A DNA stretch of 64,000 nucleotides, taken from NCBI GenBank assembly GCA_015680685.1, contig MNCI01033545.1, forward strand, positions 203,623 to 267,622, in the 5' to 3' direction. Position 1 is the stretch's first letter. Each line of letters opens with the position of its first letter. A program made the translations under genes and the position numbers. The DNA comes from Gnetum montanum. Lineage: Eukaryota; Streptophyta; Gnetopsida; Gnetales; Gnetaceae. Positions 1-10,554 of this stretch are shown in pieces. The notes under the pieces were generated by a model, which did not search any database, was not told the DNA's origin, and saw only the letters and a program-made list of their open reading frames with translations.

Positions 1-440
1 GTAGCCATCATTGAGCTTCGTATACTTTCAATAGCATGTGACCTAGATCTTGAGTTGAGTCTAGCACAAAGAGAATGATTGATCAACCTTAATGTGCTAG
101 ATGAAAATCTATTAGTGGCCCTATTCTTGAATGAAGTATATAAGGCATTCAACAAGCAATGACATGACCTTAGGGTAAGGAAAGTAAAATTTCAACCTAG
201 AGATAAGGTTCTCTACTAGAACCCCACACATGTACCTCAACGAACTAAGTTCCAAATGTTGTGAGAAGGGCCTTACATCATTCATGAAACTTTTCCTTCT
301 AGGGCATGTTAATTTACAAACCTAAGAGCTCAAAAAAAAAAGTAGTTGATCAACACATAACAAGTCAAACCTTTCCATGAGCCTAAGCAAGCCAATGGAA
401 GCAACACCTCAATGGATGGATGACCTCACTCAATCTTTTG
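1..440 (+). pseudogene. Integrase C-terminal remnant of Athila-like element D
   Basis: The translated fragments match, stretch by stretch, the integrase C-terminus of element A on the opposite strand (25981-26514). Shared pieces include the ELRTLS..CDL..DL.LAQ block, the LDENxLVAL block, the QPRDKVLYxNPTHVPQ block and the WEGPYIIHETFP block. Several in-frame stops (for example at the AQRE*LI and LY*NP positions) and indels show it is dead. The catalytic core lies left of the window, so only the domain after the catalytic Glu is seen. It is the upstream part of element D, whose 3' LTR is at 5497-6332. Confidence 0.8.
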
Positions 441-463
441 AATCTTCTCATTTCAACTTAGTT

Positions 464-480
464 GTGGGGGAGATGGCCAT
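464..480 (+). promoter_or_regulatory. Internal purine tract just after integrase (element D)
   Basis: The motif GTGGGGGAGATGGCCAT sits just downstream of the integrase remnant and about 5 kb upstream of the 3' LTR. The same motif occurs at the same place in A (complement at 25944-25959) and B (complement at 33400-33413). A changed form, TATGGGGGATATCCCCCA, occurs in C near 17073. It resembles the terminal polypurine tract CATGGGGGTA next to the 3' LTR. Conservation among decayed copies suggests a role in plus-strand priming or in RNA function, but that is inference. Confidence 0.5.
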
Positions 481-1921
481 TTGTGTTAATCATTTAAAGT
501 AGGCTCCTCAATTTTTCTTAATTTTTTATTTTACACTTTTTAGTTTTACACGTTCTTGTTTTATACCTTTTTTTCTTTTACACTTTGTTAATTTTCCAAA
601 TTTTTATTTTACAACAACGTTAGTATGTTTTTTTTTTCATGAATATTTTACAATTTCATTAATATTTTCCCTTATTTTGGTGTGAATTTTCCTTGTTTTC
701 TAATAAAACTACTTTATTTCCAACAGACACAATGATGTTGTTGCTGTTTGCTAATGGTGATTTGTACTTAATCTTATGATTGCTAAATGTTTGGTTTTTG
801 TTTTTGAATTTTGAGGACTGATAACTAAGATAGGTTTCCTTTTCATGGAATAGCTAGTGAGTCCACATCATTCACCCATCCACAAACTCTATGGTTTTCC
901 TTATTTTGAAAATATGAGGTCCCATTTTCATTAATAAAACTTTAATGAACTTGTGACCTTGGTAGTTTTCAAGCTTGGAAAGGATTCAAAGGTTTGAAAA
1001 GGGTGGGACTTCAAGGGGATTCAAAGCTCTTTGTGCCTTCTAAAATCTTGATTGCAAGTGTGTTTTTCGTGGATTTCTTATCATTTCATGTTGAACAATA
1101 ATAAGAAGTTGAACATCCAAAAATTCCCAGAAAAAAAACAAAAAAAAACAATGATGTGAATTCAAAGCGCACCCCTTAGACAAAATAAATGGGCTATAAG
1201 CACTAGTTATGGGACTAGAAAGATAAGTTACCCATGCCTAAAGGTCCCCTCTAACTAAGGCCCTTTCTCACTTCTTACTTCTCTTTTCTTCTTAAATAAG
1301 GAACAATGGTTGTCTAGGGGAGCATTCTTGTGTCTCAAGGAGATGGGTTGGTTCTAGAGTGGTGATGCAAAGTTACTAAAAGTGGTTGGTTTTTTTCTGG
1401 ACTAAGGTTGAACTCTATCAGGTCATTTAACCACGAATTCCACAAGGGACTTCATGTAACTAGGACTGAGAACTCCATTTCATTGTCTCCATCATCCATC
1501 AATGCTTCCATAACTCACCTCACTGTTGGTTGTTCATGTTTTTGCCCAATGTCTTAGTTTGATGTGTTGAGATTTTTAAATAGATTCTTTGAGTTTGATC
1601 CTTAACTTTTCATAACCATTAATCAACTATGGGGCCCATAGACTCCTTGTTTGAGGTTATGTAAGGGAAAAAAAGGGCATGTGCTGCTATGAGGAGGGCC
1701 CACTTGCATTGCTTATGGTTTAGTTAGTTAAGCTCCTTACTCTTAGCCATAATCAAATCTTTTATGCACTCGATCATGCAACCAACTATGTGCTCCTTAA
1801 AGGCATTTTTCTTCATCAAATTACATTCTCAAATTTTTGATATTTTCATCATGTTTATGGCTTTCTGGGCTTTCCTTTGATCTTCATTTCATGTGAAAAC
1901 TTATTTTTTATTATTTTTGAC

Positions 1922-2035
1922 AAAGTCAATGATGGTCAATAGCCACGTTGACTAAGCCTAGTTGACATGGCCAGCTATGTTGACTCGGCCTCATTAACTA
2001 AGCCTAGTCAACACAGCGTAAAAATTCTATAAATA
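1922..2035 (+). promoter_or_regulatory. TTGAC/GTCAA cluster followed by a TATA box
   Basis: Six TTGAC or GTCAA cores lie within about 90 bp (near 1924, 1934, 1948, 1961, 1979 and 2006). They are followed by TATAAATA at 2028-2035. TTGAC is the core of the plant W-box bound by WRKY factors. The cluster precedes the decayed extra reading frame of element D by roughly 570 bp, so it could have been an internal promoter. It could also be the remnant of another LTR's U3. No expression evidence is visible in sequence. Confidence 0.35.
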
Positions 2036-2598
2036 CCGCCCAACACTTTGAAATTTTTTGTCATTTTCTTCAAAATGGAAGGGGAGTTTTTGCAATTTTT
2101 CAGAGCCCATAACTTTCACATAGTTTGTCCAAATCATTTCATTCTTCGATCCTATAGCTATCGAAGGTAAGCTCTTAGTTGTGGGGCCCATAAACCTTAA
2201 GGTTTTATATAAAAAATTTTCAAATGTTTTCTAATTCCCCCAAAAGGTTAGTTAAACCATCAATTTTTGAGAGTTTAACCCTTCCAACAGACTTCGGTAA
2301 ACCTAAAATTAATGATCACAACTTAGCTAGGTTCAACTTTCTGAAAGAGATAAGGTATCCCCATTATTTCAAGTTACACATTAAATGTTAATCCTTGATC
2401 ATGTTCTGATCACAAATGACACTAAGATCGAAATGACCTCAAGAAGGAGGACCATCATAACCAAGGGACAAACAACCTAGAGCTAGTAGGGAACAATAAG
2501 AATAAGCCTAGGAGTAGGCAATAGAAACTCATGCAATGAGACTTCTTTGAGAGAAGCTTGAAGTAGAATCTATTTGATAAATTCCTAAGGAAGAGGCT

Positions 2599-5290
2599 AT
2601 GACTGAACAATCTCAAAGAGGAGAGGCATCAGGGCCTGTACCAAGACTTGGGGTCACATTGACACAAGCCTATCTTGACATAATCAAGCCTCATGATGTC
2701 CAACGCTTAGTTCTCCAAAACTAAACTTTGGGCCATTCTTAGAAAATGCTTCACCAGAAGTCAAGACGTAGTTGCAAAACCCTCCCATGTGGCCAATCAT
2801 CACTTCTAGTGGAGAGTGGTACATGAGAGAGATATATCTCTTTTGGAATAGTAGAAAGGTAAGGGCCACTGTAAGAATCAAGGACATTCAGTTATTCTAG
2901 TTGGTGGAAGCTAGTGTGTAGGCTTTTAGACTACCTGATTCCAACACATTTGGAAGAAATATCTATGCATGCAGACCCAAAAGCAAAAAGGAAGTGAACC
3001 CAACAATGCTATGGGGTTGACCGCAAGGAGTTTGGTGCGCTTACACCAGTGGAGCACATATACTTCAAGATAGCAGATTATCACCTCAATTTGACAATGA
3101 GGCCTAGCAAGGTGACTATTTTCTCTGCCCGTGCATGTGCCACTTTAAGTAGAAAATTTCATGTTAACCTTCCATAGCTAATATATCTGGAGATGGAAAA
3201 GTGCTTCAAGGAAAATGAATGTGGAAGGAAAATCCTGCCACTCCCATGCCCTATCAAGAAACTCTATAAAAGGGAAAAAATAGTATGCTATGCAAATGAC
3301 ACAATTAGGCATACTTCCATTACCTCATGATCTGAAATAATGAAAGATAAGATCCTTGTCATGTCCAAAGAAGAGGAGTAGCAATCGCCACATCCACCAC
3401 CTACTTAGAAAACAACATCGGAGGGTCGTGTAGCCATTGAACACTTGTGTGAAATCTGAGAGTAGCTCTTGCATGAGTGGGAACAACAAGCAAGAAGAAG
3501 TGGTGGGGATCCATCTATGTACCATCCTACAATGAGTCACCTAAATAAAGTGGCTCAAAAAATCAATAATATGGAGGGAGGTAGGCCAATATTTTCAGCC
3601 CAGAGAATGCAACTACCCATGAGGTTAAATCTTAATGCTTGAGAGGTAACAGTGTCTCTTTTGCAATAATAGTAATTCCTAGAAATATTTGGGAATGCTA
3701 TTACCTTTTTGGTGCACTTGGAGGAGGGCAATGAGGACAATTGTCTTGGTGATGTAGCACCAACGATAAAAGACAGAAGTACAAGTGGCTGCTGATTGGA
3801 TTGCTAAAGTACTGAAAGCACCTATAACATCTATACCAGCCATTTCTACACCCAAAGATGTGCAGGTGTTCACAGGGATTGTTAGTAGCCAACTAAGTGT
3901 AGCCCAACATGAGGAATTGTTGGGCCGATTAGTAGAAATTGGGAAACTGATTCCAAATATCTTTGATTTTTTGGATAACATCACTGGAACCTAGTCAAAG
4001 CCGCTTGAAGCAAATGGAAAATGCATCATTCTGGAAGGGCAACTCGAAACTTCTCAAGCACAAAACCAACGCTTGGCCATGGAGGTTGTTGAATTAAGAG
4101 CTCACCTTGCTGATCCTGTGCTCCTCAACCCTACACTAACAAAGACAAAACTATTCAACAGCTTTAGGAAAGACCTAAATAGGCTGAGGTAAGAATGGTG
4201 ATCATCATCTTTGACCATTCTATGGCTAAGGCCAATACATATTTAATTTAAAAGGATTTGGTCTAGACATGCCTAGAGAATGAGATGTGGATTGTAGAGA
4301 ATCATCGCCTACGAAATTTTGATATGTAGAAACAACAAATGCAAGAATTCATCCATTAATAGTAGAAGTAGCTAGCCAAGGTGAACACTAAGCTTAGGAG
4401 ATTGGCAATGGAGAACATAAATCTCTCTATGGAAGAAGTCCACAACTTATGCCAAAAATATACGATTGAGATTACTACCTGTAAGAATGAGGCTCTCAAA
4501 TTTGAGAGAGTTAAGAATTACTACAAAGATCAGGTGACCTATAGAAAGAAGTTAATGAAAAACACGTCCAGATGGCTAAGGAAAAAGTAAATGAGACTCT
4601 CTAGCAACTCGAGTAAGGAAAAGAGGTGTGGCAACCTATCATTGATGGGATAGATACCTACGACAAAGTGAAGATCCACATGAAGGAGTTGCATATTGAA
4701 GATATGACTAAATATATGGAGCTTATCAATCTCCAATATGTAAACTTGGCAATGTTGATTGTCAGATGACTGCAGTCAAAGTTAGAGAAGTAGATGGCTA
4801 GCTCATACTTGCTATAGGAGGTAGAGTTAGCACCACAAGAAAACCAAGCAAACCCTTGAGACTACAAATGCTAAACTCAAAGTTGTTAAGGAAAGATTCA
4901 TTGAGCAAAGATCAATTGTTGAGAACCTAGCCAAAAGAATAAACAATTACTAGGAATTATAGAATGCAAGTAGGGCATTCAACATCAAGTGCAAAAAATT
5001 TGTTGCCTTGTTCATTAATGTCAAGGAGGTATTCTCAATAATGCCCTGTCCTTGGGATGTGCCCTTTCCAACCCACATTGGCAAAGTTGCGTGGACCATG
5101 CATGATCCTAGGAGTAAGGAGGAGAAGATGAAAGCATTGTTGGATGCTTTCCATCTTCCACTGAAAGTTACAGTAGCAGCAGAATAACCACAACAGCCTC
5201 AACCATTGCATGTGCCTAAATCAGGAGAAGGTCCTTTGGAACCTTAGAAGCCTCCACTACATAGGACCATTTAATCTTCTCCATCTTCTT
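2599..5290 (+). pseudogene. Decayed extra 3' reading frame of element D
   Basis: The region translates in shifting frames with many stops. An apparent start at 2599 gives MTEQSQRGEASGPVPRLGV. Around 3025-3280 a readable stretch contains ALTPVEHIYFKIADYHLNL, then ARACATLSRKFHVNLP and LPLPCPIKKLY. This layout recalls the retroelement-associated plant transposon protein domain found in plant gypsy elements, but I cannot confirm the family. From about 3340 to 5200 the product is charged and helical, with coiled-coil-like spacing, and includes QLSVAQHEELLGRLVEIGKL (3890-3950) and HMKELHIEDMTKYMELINLQ (4680-4740). Both have clear counterparts in element E on the minus strand at 10555-12790. It occupies the env-like position of Athila elements but shows no signal peptide or membrane segment. 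Its function is unknown. Confidence 0.5.
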
Positions 5291-5496
5291 CATGCCATTA
5301 GAGGAACGGTGTTTTTCAATTTTATCTTGGTGTTCAATTTTGTACTCCTAAATATCAAAATAATTTTGTAATGATTGTATATTTGTACACTCGAGCACTT
5401 AGTGTTTGTTTATGTTTGTTGTCAGTCAATAATCCCATATCTTCGTAAATTTGTAAAGAAATTAAGGATGAGTTTTCATTTAGTCATGGGGGTATG

Positions 5497-6332
5497 ATGA
5501 ATCATAGATTGGCTATGTCGACTAGGCCCCATCGATGCACGATTTGATGTGGTCCCATCAATGTAGTGTCTATTTTTGCCTATAAATACATGCCCACCCA
5601 CTGTATTTATGACAATCTTTGACATAGTGTATCAAAGCTCTTACAATTTTTCTTCTCCAGAGTTAGAATATTTTTCTAAGTGTTTGTAGCAAAAGTCATT
5701 AAATGTACGAATCTTTATTCGAGCACTATTGTACCTGAGCATGATAGTGTGTGCGGCAATAAAGATGAGGTTTCTAATAAACCTTGTAGCACTTTGCCTA
5801 GATTAAATATTTTCTCATGCATTCAATGTTTTTAGTAATGTATTTAATGCTTTTAAGCTAAATTAAGCTAGATTAAATAGCAATTAATTAAGCACATAAG
5901 TACGACCACTTCGAGCATGCACATGAAACTTCGTAAGCTTAGTAATGCTTAACATTTAGTAACCCAGCAACATTATATGTGTTCAGGATGTGTATGGAAA
6001 GTGGGACTAGATGCTTATGTTAGGATTAGTTAGACCTTGGTTAGTTAGTTAGATTATATTAGCAATTAAATTACTTCATTCTTTTCATCCTTTATTTTAA
6101 GCACCCAAAACATAAAACATAAAAATAATCAAAATCATACTCCTTGATTACACTTAACCATACCTTTGCATATCACAAGTGTATTTGGGAAGACAATGAA
6201 TGATTGTTAGGGCAGGTTCACTTCCTAGAGTTTAGTGTACCAGAAGACAAAGGGTCCACAGAATTCAATCGAATTGCACGTGAATGCTTAGTGATTCGTA
6301 TGGTTGACCATAGGGTTATTTTCCACTCATCA
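5497..6332 (+). repeat. 3' LTR of element D
   Basis: The LTR starts TGATGAATC directly after the purine tract TTTAGTCATGGGGGTA (about 5481-5496) and ends CACTCATCA. A TATA box lies at about 5581 (CTATAAATACA) and a polyadenylation signal at about 5757 (GGCAATAAAGATGAGG). U3 is only about 85 bp long and carries CATCGATGCA-type words rather than the GATATC words of A, B, C and H. The R-U5 text, including AAGTACGACCACTTCGAGCA and the terminal GTATGGTTGA, is shared with the other Athila-like LTRs of the window. The 5' partner lies left of the window. The right flank belongs to an unrelated LTR-like repeat. Confidence 0.85.
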
Positions 6333-7010
6333 TCTTTTGAGTAGTGTAGATACCTTATCTAAAAGCTAGGTTGATAGAGAAGATGTCTTCTTAGTAGTAT
6401 AGACATCTTATGAGAGATGTTTTGTTCCTAAAAGAAACATCTTATCTCTAGAAGAGATTTCTTTTCTTGCATGTAGACATCTTACCTAAATGATGGGTTT
6501 GACAAAGAGATGTCTTATCAAGCATGCATACTTCTCATTCAATCATGGAAAGTTAGGATGTGGTAATTCTAAGATTTGAAGCAACGAGGAATATCAAGGT
6601 CAACAAGAGAGAGATTTCTATAGGGATTTAGCTTTGTATTTGATAAATATTATATTTGTATTACATGTTTTGGCATGAGAGTATAGAGAACGATTACATG
6701 AGAGTGGTATGAATCTTGGTGATCAATTGTGTATAATGGTGTTTACCATAGCTCTCTATGTTTAGATATTGGTCTTGTGTGAGAAAGAGGTTTGGATTGA
6801 TTGTACCATGCATTGAGGTTGATAGTGTGTGTAGTTGTAAAACCTCATGATCTACAATGTTATTGAGTATGTGAGTGATTGTTGTTATGTGTATTAAGCT
6901 CCATTATATTTGTAATCTTCTTCTAGTATTAATAGAAGATAGCTAGTTTTCTTGTTTTCTAGTAGTTAAATTATCTTGCATAATATTTAAATTCAATGTA
7001 TTGTAAAGGA
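6333..7010 (+). mobile_element. Fragment of an unrelated LTR-like repeat with AGATGTCT array
   Basis: Directly after the LTR of D the sequence carries repeated AGATGTCT/AGACATCT words (6385-6540). Downstream text closely matches, in inverse orientation, the repeat at 42540-43490, for example TAATCTTCTTCT..ATAGAAGATAGCTAG. It is therefore one copy of a second LTR-like family, cut on its left by insertion of element D. No coding sequence is seen. The superfamily is unknown and the right boundary is approximate. Confidence 0.45.
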
Positions 7011-8279
7011 TTAAAGTAAATTAGAATCTTACTCCATGTATCCTTTTACTAAAACCTCAAAGGTACTTTCTCCTTCATCATTTCTTACAAAGACATAGCT
7101 TGAGCTCTCTAAAATACATCATTAGCATAGTGGAAAATTCATTTCCTTTGTAAAGTTTCAAGATTAGACATGGAAAGGGGGGTATCTTCTTGACCTTTTC
7201 ATTTTATTTGAAGCACTTCTTGATTTTCAAGAAGATCAAATGAGGAAAGTTAACTAAAAATATCTTGCTAAGAGTCATGCATGCCCTAGTAGAGAAACAC
7301 GTCATCTTGCTAGGTTGTTCCATCTTGCTAAGAGTTAAGATGGTATGCCACTATCTTGAAGTAAACTCTTTCTACCTTCATTAGGATGATGTACTTCTTG
7401 CTATCAATATCGTAGCATTGTAAGGTCCACTACTTTTTAACCATTTCATATAACTATGTGAAAACTTTCGTAAGTTTTATATTTACGTTGGGTATTCCCA
7501 AGGCCTCCATTAATTAAAAATGGTGATATCATTAGCTTTTACTATCACATTCCCTTGGCGATTATTCTAGAATAGGTATGTTTTTCCAAGGTACCATTCT
7601 CCACTGGTGAAAATTATGAGCTAGAGCAGGGATAACTGCAATTGCATCTTGACTTCTTAGGACATGAACCTCAAGAATGATCCAAAGTTGGTTTCATCAA
7701 GAACCAAACCTTGAATTTTTTTACTTTTGACTTTTTCTAGGTAAACCTCTATGACTGTGACATTTAGGCTTGGCATGGATCTATGCACTTCATCCTACCT
7801 AAATCACCTCATTTCTATAATGGAAATTTGGCAAATAGATTCCAACTCTAGTTCTTCTCTTAAAGGATTAGTTGCATGCATGGCCTTGGCCACTTGCTTG
7901 AGTTGTTGTTGCTACTATCCTTACCCTCTCCTCTAGCAGTTCTCCCTTGGTTGTAAAGGTTTACATGCTTGGGGCCTTGTTTTAGTACCATTTTCAATCA
8001 CATGGATGATCATTAATTAGTCTTTGGAGGCATGAATATAAGCATTGGTATCCTTTAATTATCCTTTAATTAGCTTATTTCATGAAAACTGTGTAGTTAT
8101 TACACCTAAGTGATTACAATCTATGGTTTCAAGATCCTATAGTTGCTAAGTGTTGTTATTTTTCATTAGTTTTATTATTTTAATTCCTTAGCTACTTTTG
8201 ATGCTAATTATGGGTTTTTGAAAAAGTTTTAGAGTCCTTATTCTTACTGCCCTCATAACGTAGAGCTCCATCAATACAT
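7011..8279. other. Intergenic stretch, no gene recognised
   Basis: Only short frames occur here and none has recognisable motifs. Read on the minus strand, 7430-7990 has moderately long, charged, interrupted frames that could be an old retroelement coding remnant, but no domain can be named. A 61-codon plus-strand frame (7751-7936) looks accidental. Confidence 0.4.
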
Positions 8280-9734
8280 AAGATTACAAATGGCTTAAAT
8301 CAAGTGTACAAGTTGGTTGATATCATGCTTAGAGTGCTCTAGGCTCTCACAATGAAAAAAACTCCATTCTTGTTTGGGCAAAATGGAAAACATTAGCTAA
8401 GTGTTGCATGTATTTATAGTATTTTTCAATTGTGTCGATGAGGATGCATTGATGCAGCATACGTGGAAAATTCTTCTTTGAATTTTAGCCCTATGTTTAC
8501 AAATTTTGAAGTAATCTAAAAGTCGAATGAGAGCTACAAAGAGGGTCTAGACATGAGGACAACATTGGTGAGGTTTAGTTAGAGGATCAAAAGATTACAA
8601 TAGCTTAGACATCATGAATAGTGATTATTGACATGAAAGGTTATTGAGAAAATTAATCAAAATAAAAAATGAATTTGAATTTGGAAATATAGCTCAATGT
8701 TTTAGGCATGTGAAGGTGGTGCATGAACTAGATGTCCAAAAGTTATATAAGTGGATCCTCCCCAAAGTAGGCTCATGCCCCCAATACCCTTGTATAACTA
8801 TTTCATAAGGTTTCCATAGGCATGTTGGAAATTAAATATCAATCCAATCTATATGCCACATCCACATAACTATTATCATTGAAATCCTACACTATATTGA
8901 AATAAAATTATTAGGTAAACAATTGTATATAGTAGTATGATGTGTAATGGAATAAGAAGGAATTTCAGAGAGAGGAACATGAAATGCTTTACCATGTCCA
9001 AAATAAGTCCTTGTGTCAAATGTGATTAAAATGATCATCATACTTATCCATCTAGGTTTTAGACCAAGTCCATACCTTTAACAATGACATTGCATTCCCT
9101 CATTCTAAACTCTTAACTATAGGACCACCATAACCATATGATAATATCACTACTTATAAAAAGGAAATAATGAAGTAATTTTGATTGATTAATTACTTAA
9201 ATGTTAAAATTTGAGGAAACTTAACCATTGGTTAGAGGGATGCCTTTAAGCATGGATAACATCTTTTCCAACCCCCTATCCAATGCTAGTCCCATAAGAG
9301 AAGTACCTTTAGGCATGGGTAACATGTCTTTTCTATCACATAATGAGATAAGTCCAAGAAACCTTTGGGATTTCTAGATGTAGCCTAACTTTATGCATAG
9401 GTAACATGTCTTTTTAGTCATATAATAAGACTAGTCTAAGAGATCTTGGGATTCCTATAAGTAGCCTACCTTTAGGCATGAGTAACATATCTTTCTGGTG
9501 GTACCTTAGGGATAAGTTTTCTTTTGTGACTTAATTAATTGGTGATTGTGCTTTTATTACTAGAGGACTACATTTAGATAGAGGAAACATGTTTTTCCAG
9601 TGACATGGCAAGGTAACACTTATTCAATAACATGCTTCCATCAAATTTAAAACATGAATAATGACATCAATGAATGAAGTAGTAAGATCCATAGAGGAAC
9701 TGCAAGGGATCAACAAGTCCCCTTGATGGCACAT
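8280..9734 (-). mobile_element. Remnant of Athila-like element F: LTR end and 3' module
   Basis: The segment 8390-8465 (GTTGCATGTATTTATAG then GATGCATTGATGCAG) resembles the end of E's LTR. It is followed by text matching the 3' module of A and B. The strongest match is GGATCCTCCCCAAAGTAGGCTCATGCC at 8752-8778 against A at about 24777 and B at about 22268. A second match is AAGTCCTTGTGTCAAATGTGATTAAAATGA against B near 22508. The element reads on the minus strand and is interrupted at 9735 by the LTR of E. It is too eroded for exact borders. Confidence 0.4.
9240..9500. repeat. Tandem repeat of about 80 bp in F's 3' module
   Basis: The words CCTTTAGGCATGGGTAACATGTCTTTT recur at about 9243, 9306, 9389 and 9469, each with a tail like AGTCCAAGAAACCTTTGGGATTTC. 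Spacing is about 63, 83 and 80 bp. A and B carry the single-copy counterpart (for example GAACCTTCAAGAATGGGTAACATTTC at about 22710), so the expansion is local to F. Confidence 0.7.
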
Positions 9735-10554
9735 TGATGAGCATTGAGTATCCCCTATGCCCAACCATATGATTCACAAGCATGCACATGTGATCTAGTC
9801 GAATTCCATGGAATAATGTGCTAATAGTATTCTAGATAATTAAGCATTACGTTACTGGTTGTCTTCCTAATCATCACTTATGTGAGCTTAATCAGTATGA
9901 TTAAGTGTAATTGAGACATAAGATGTCTTTATTTTTTATTATTAAGATATTAAAATAATAAAGTAATTAAAATATTAATTTCTAACTATCTAATTAAGAG
10001 AAGCATAAAGCATTTGTTTCCACTTTTTGTATCCATCATTAATCTATATTAACGTTGCTAGATTATCAAGTGTCTACTACTAGGCATACCCAATATCCAC
10101 TAACGGGATTACCAAATGTTAATGTGTTATGCTTGAAGTGATCATACTCATAGTGTTACAAAATAAAATATTAAATTTTTAAGTGCTAGAAAGTAAAGTG
10201 CATTAAGAGTAAAATGCTAAAAATAAACTAAGTGTTATTCCAGGTGTTGAATGGAAGAAATTAATCTCAATTTTATTGTCATCATGCAAAAGTATCCAAG
10301 TATATCATGCACTCGAATAAAATTATATACAATTAACTCAATCCATGTTGCAGGCACTCAAAGAAAAATTTGGCTAAGTCTTATGGAAGAAAACTATAGT
10401 CTAGCTAGTAGAATAACAAAAGATGCTCTAAATGCATATGATGTATGTATTTATACAGGTTCAAGGTGGAAAGGCATTGATGCATATGTATTAATGTATA
10501 GAGGTTGCATCGATGCATGCTTGTCAATGTAGTGAAATAAAAGACTATTCATCA
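9735..10554 (-). repeat. LTR of element E (3' LTR)
   Basis: On the plus strand it runs from TGATGAGCATTGAG to ATTCATCA. It is followed by CATACC..CATCCTTGAG, the complement of a decayed purine tract. It shares R-U5 text with the other Athila-like LTRs (complement of GTATGGTTG near the left end, and the AAGTGATCATACTC/GGTTTACCA-type words). Its U3 has CATTGATGCATA and CATCGATGCATGC words and a TATA box in TGTATTTATACAGG, placing it with D rather than A/B/C/H. No partner LTR is found to the right, so E is truncated. Confidence 0.75.

Larger units (their letters stand above)
441..2590 (+). mobile_element. 3' module of element D, non-coding part
   Basis: This stretch follows integrase and has no credible reading frame. 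It begins with a purine tract (464-480) and then a T-rich zone (about 500-700) in which TTTTACAC-like words recur. The same order is found after integrase in A (25790-25960, minus) and B (33300-33413, minus). A segment near 1190-1290, with the words ACCCATGCCTAAAGG and CTAACTAAGGCCC, recurs in altered form in A, B, C and F. Near 2155-2185 the words TCGAAGGTAAGCTCTTAG and TTGTGGGGCC match a second purine tract in A and B. It is best read as the untranslated 3' module of the element. Confidence 0.6.
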
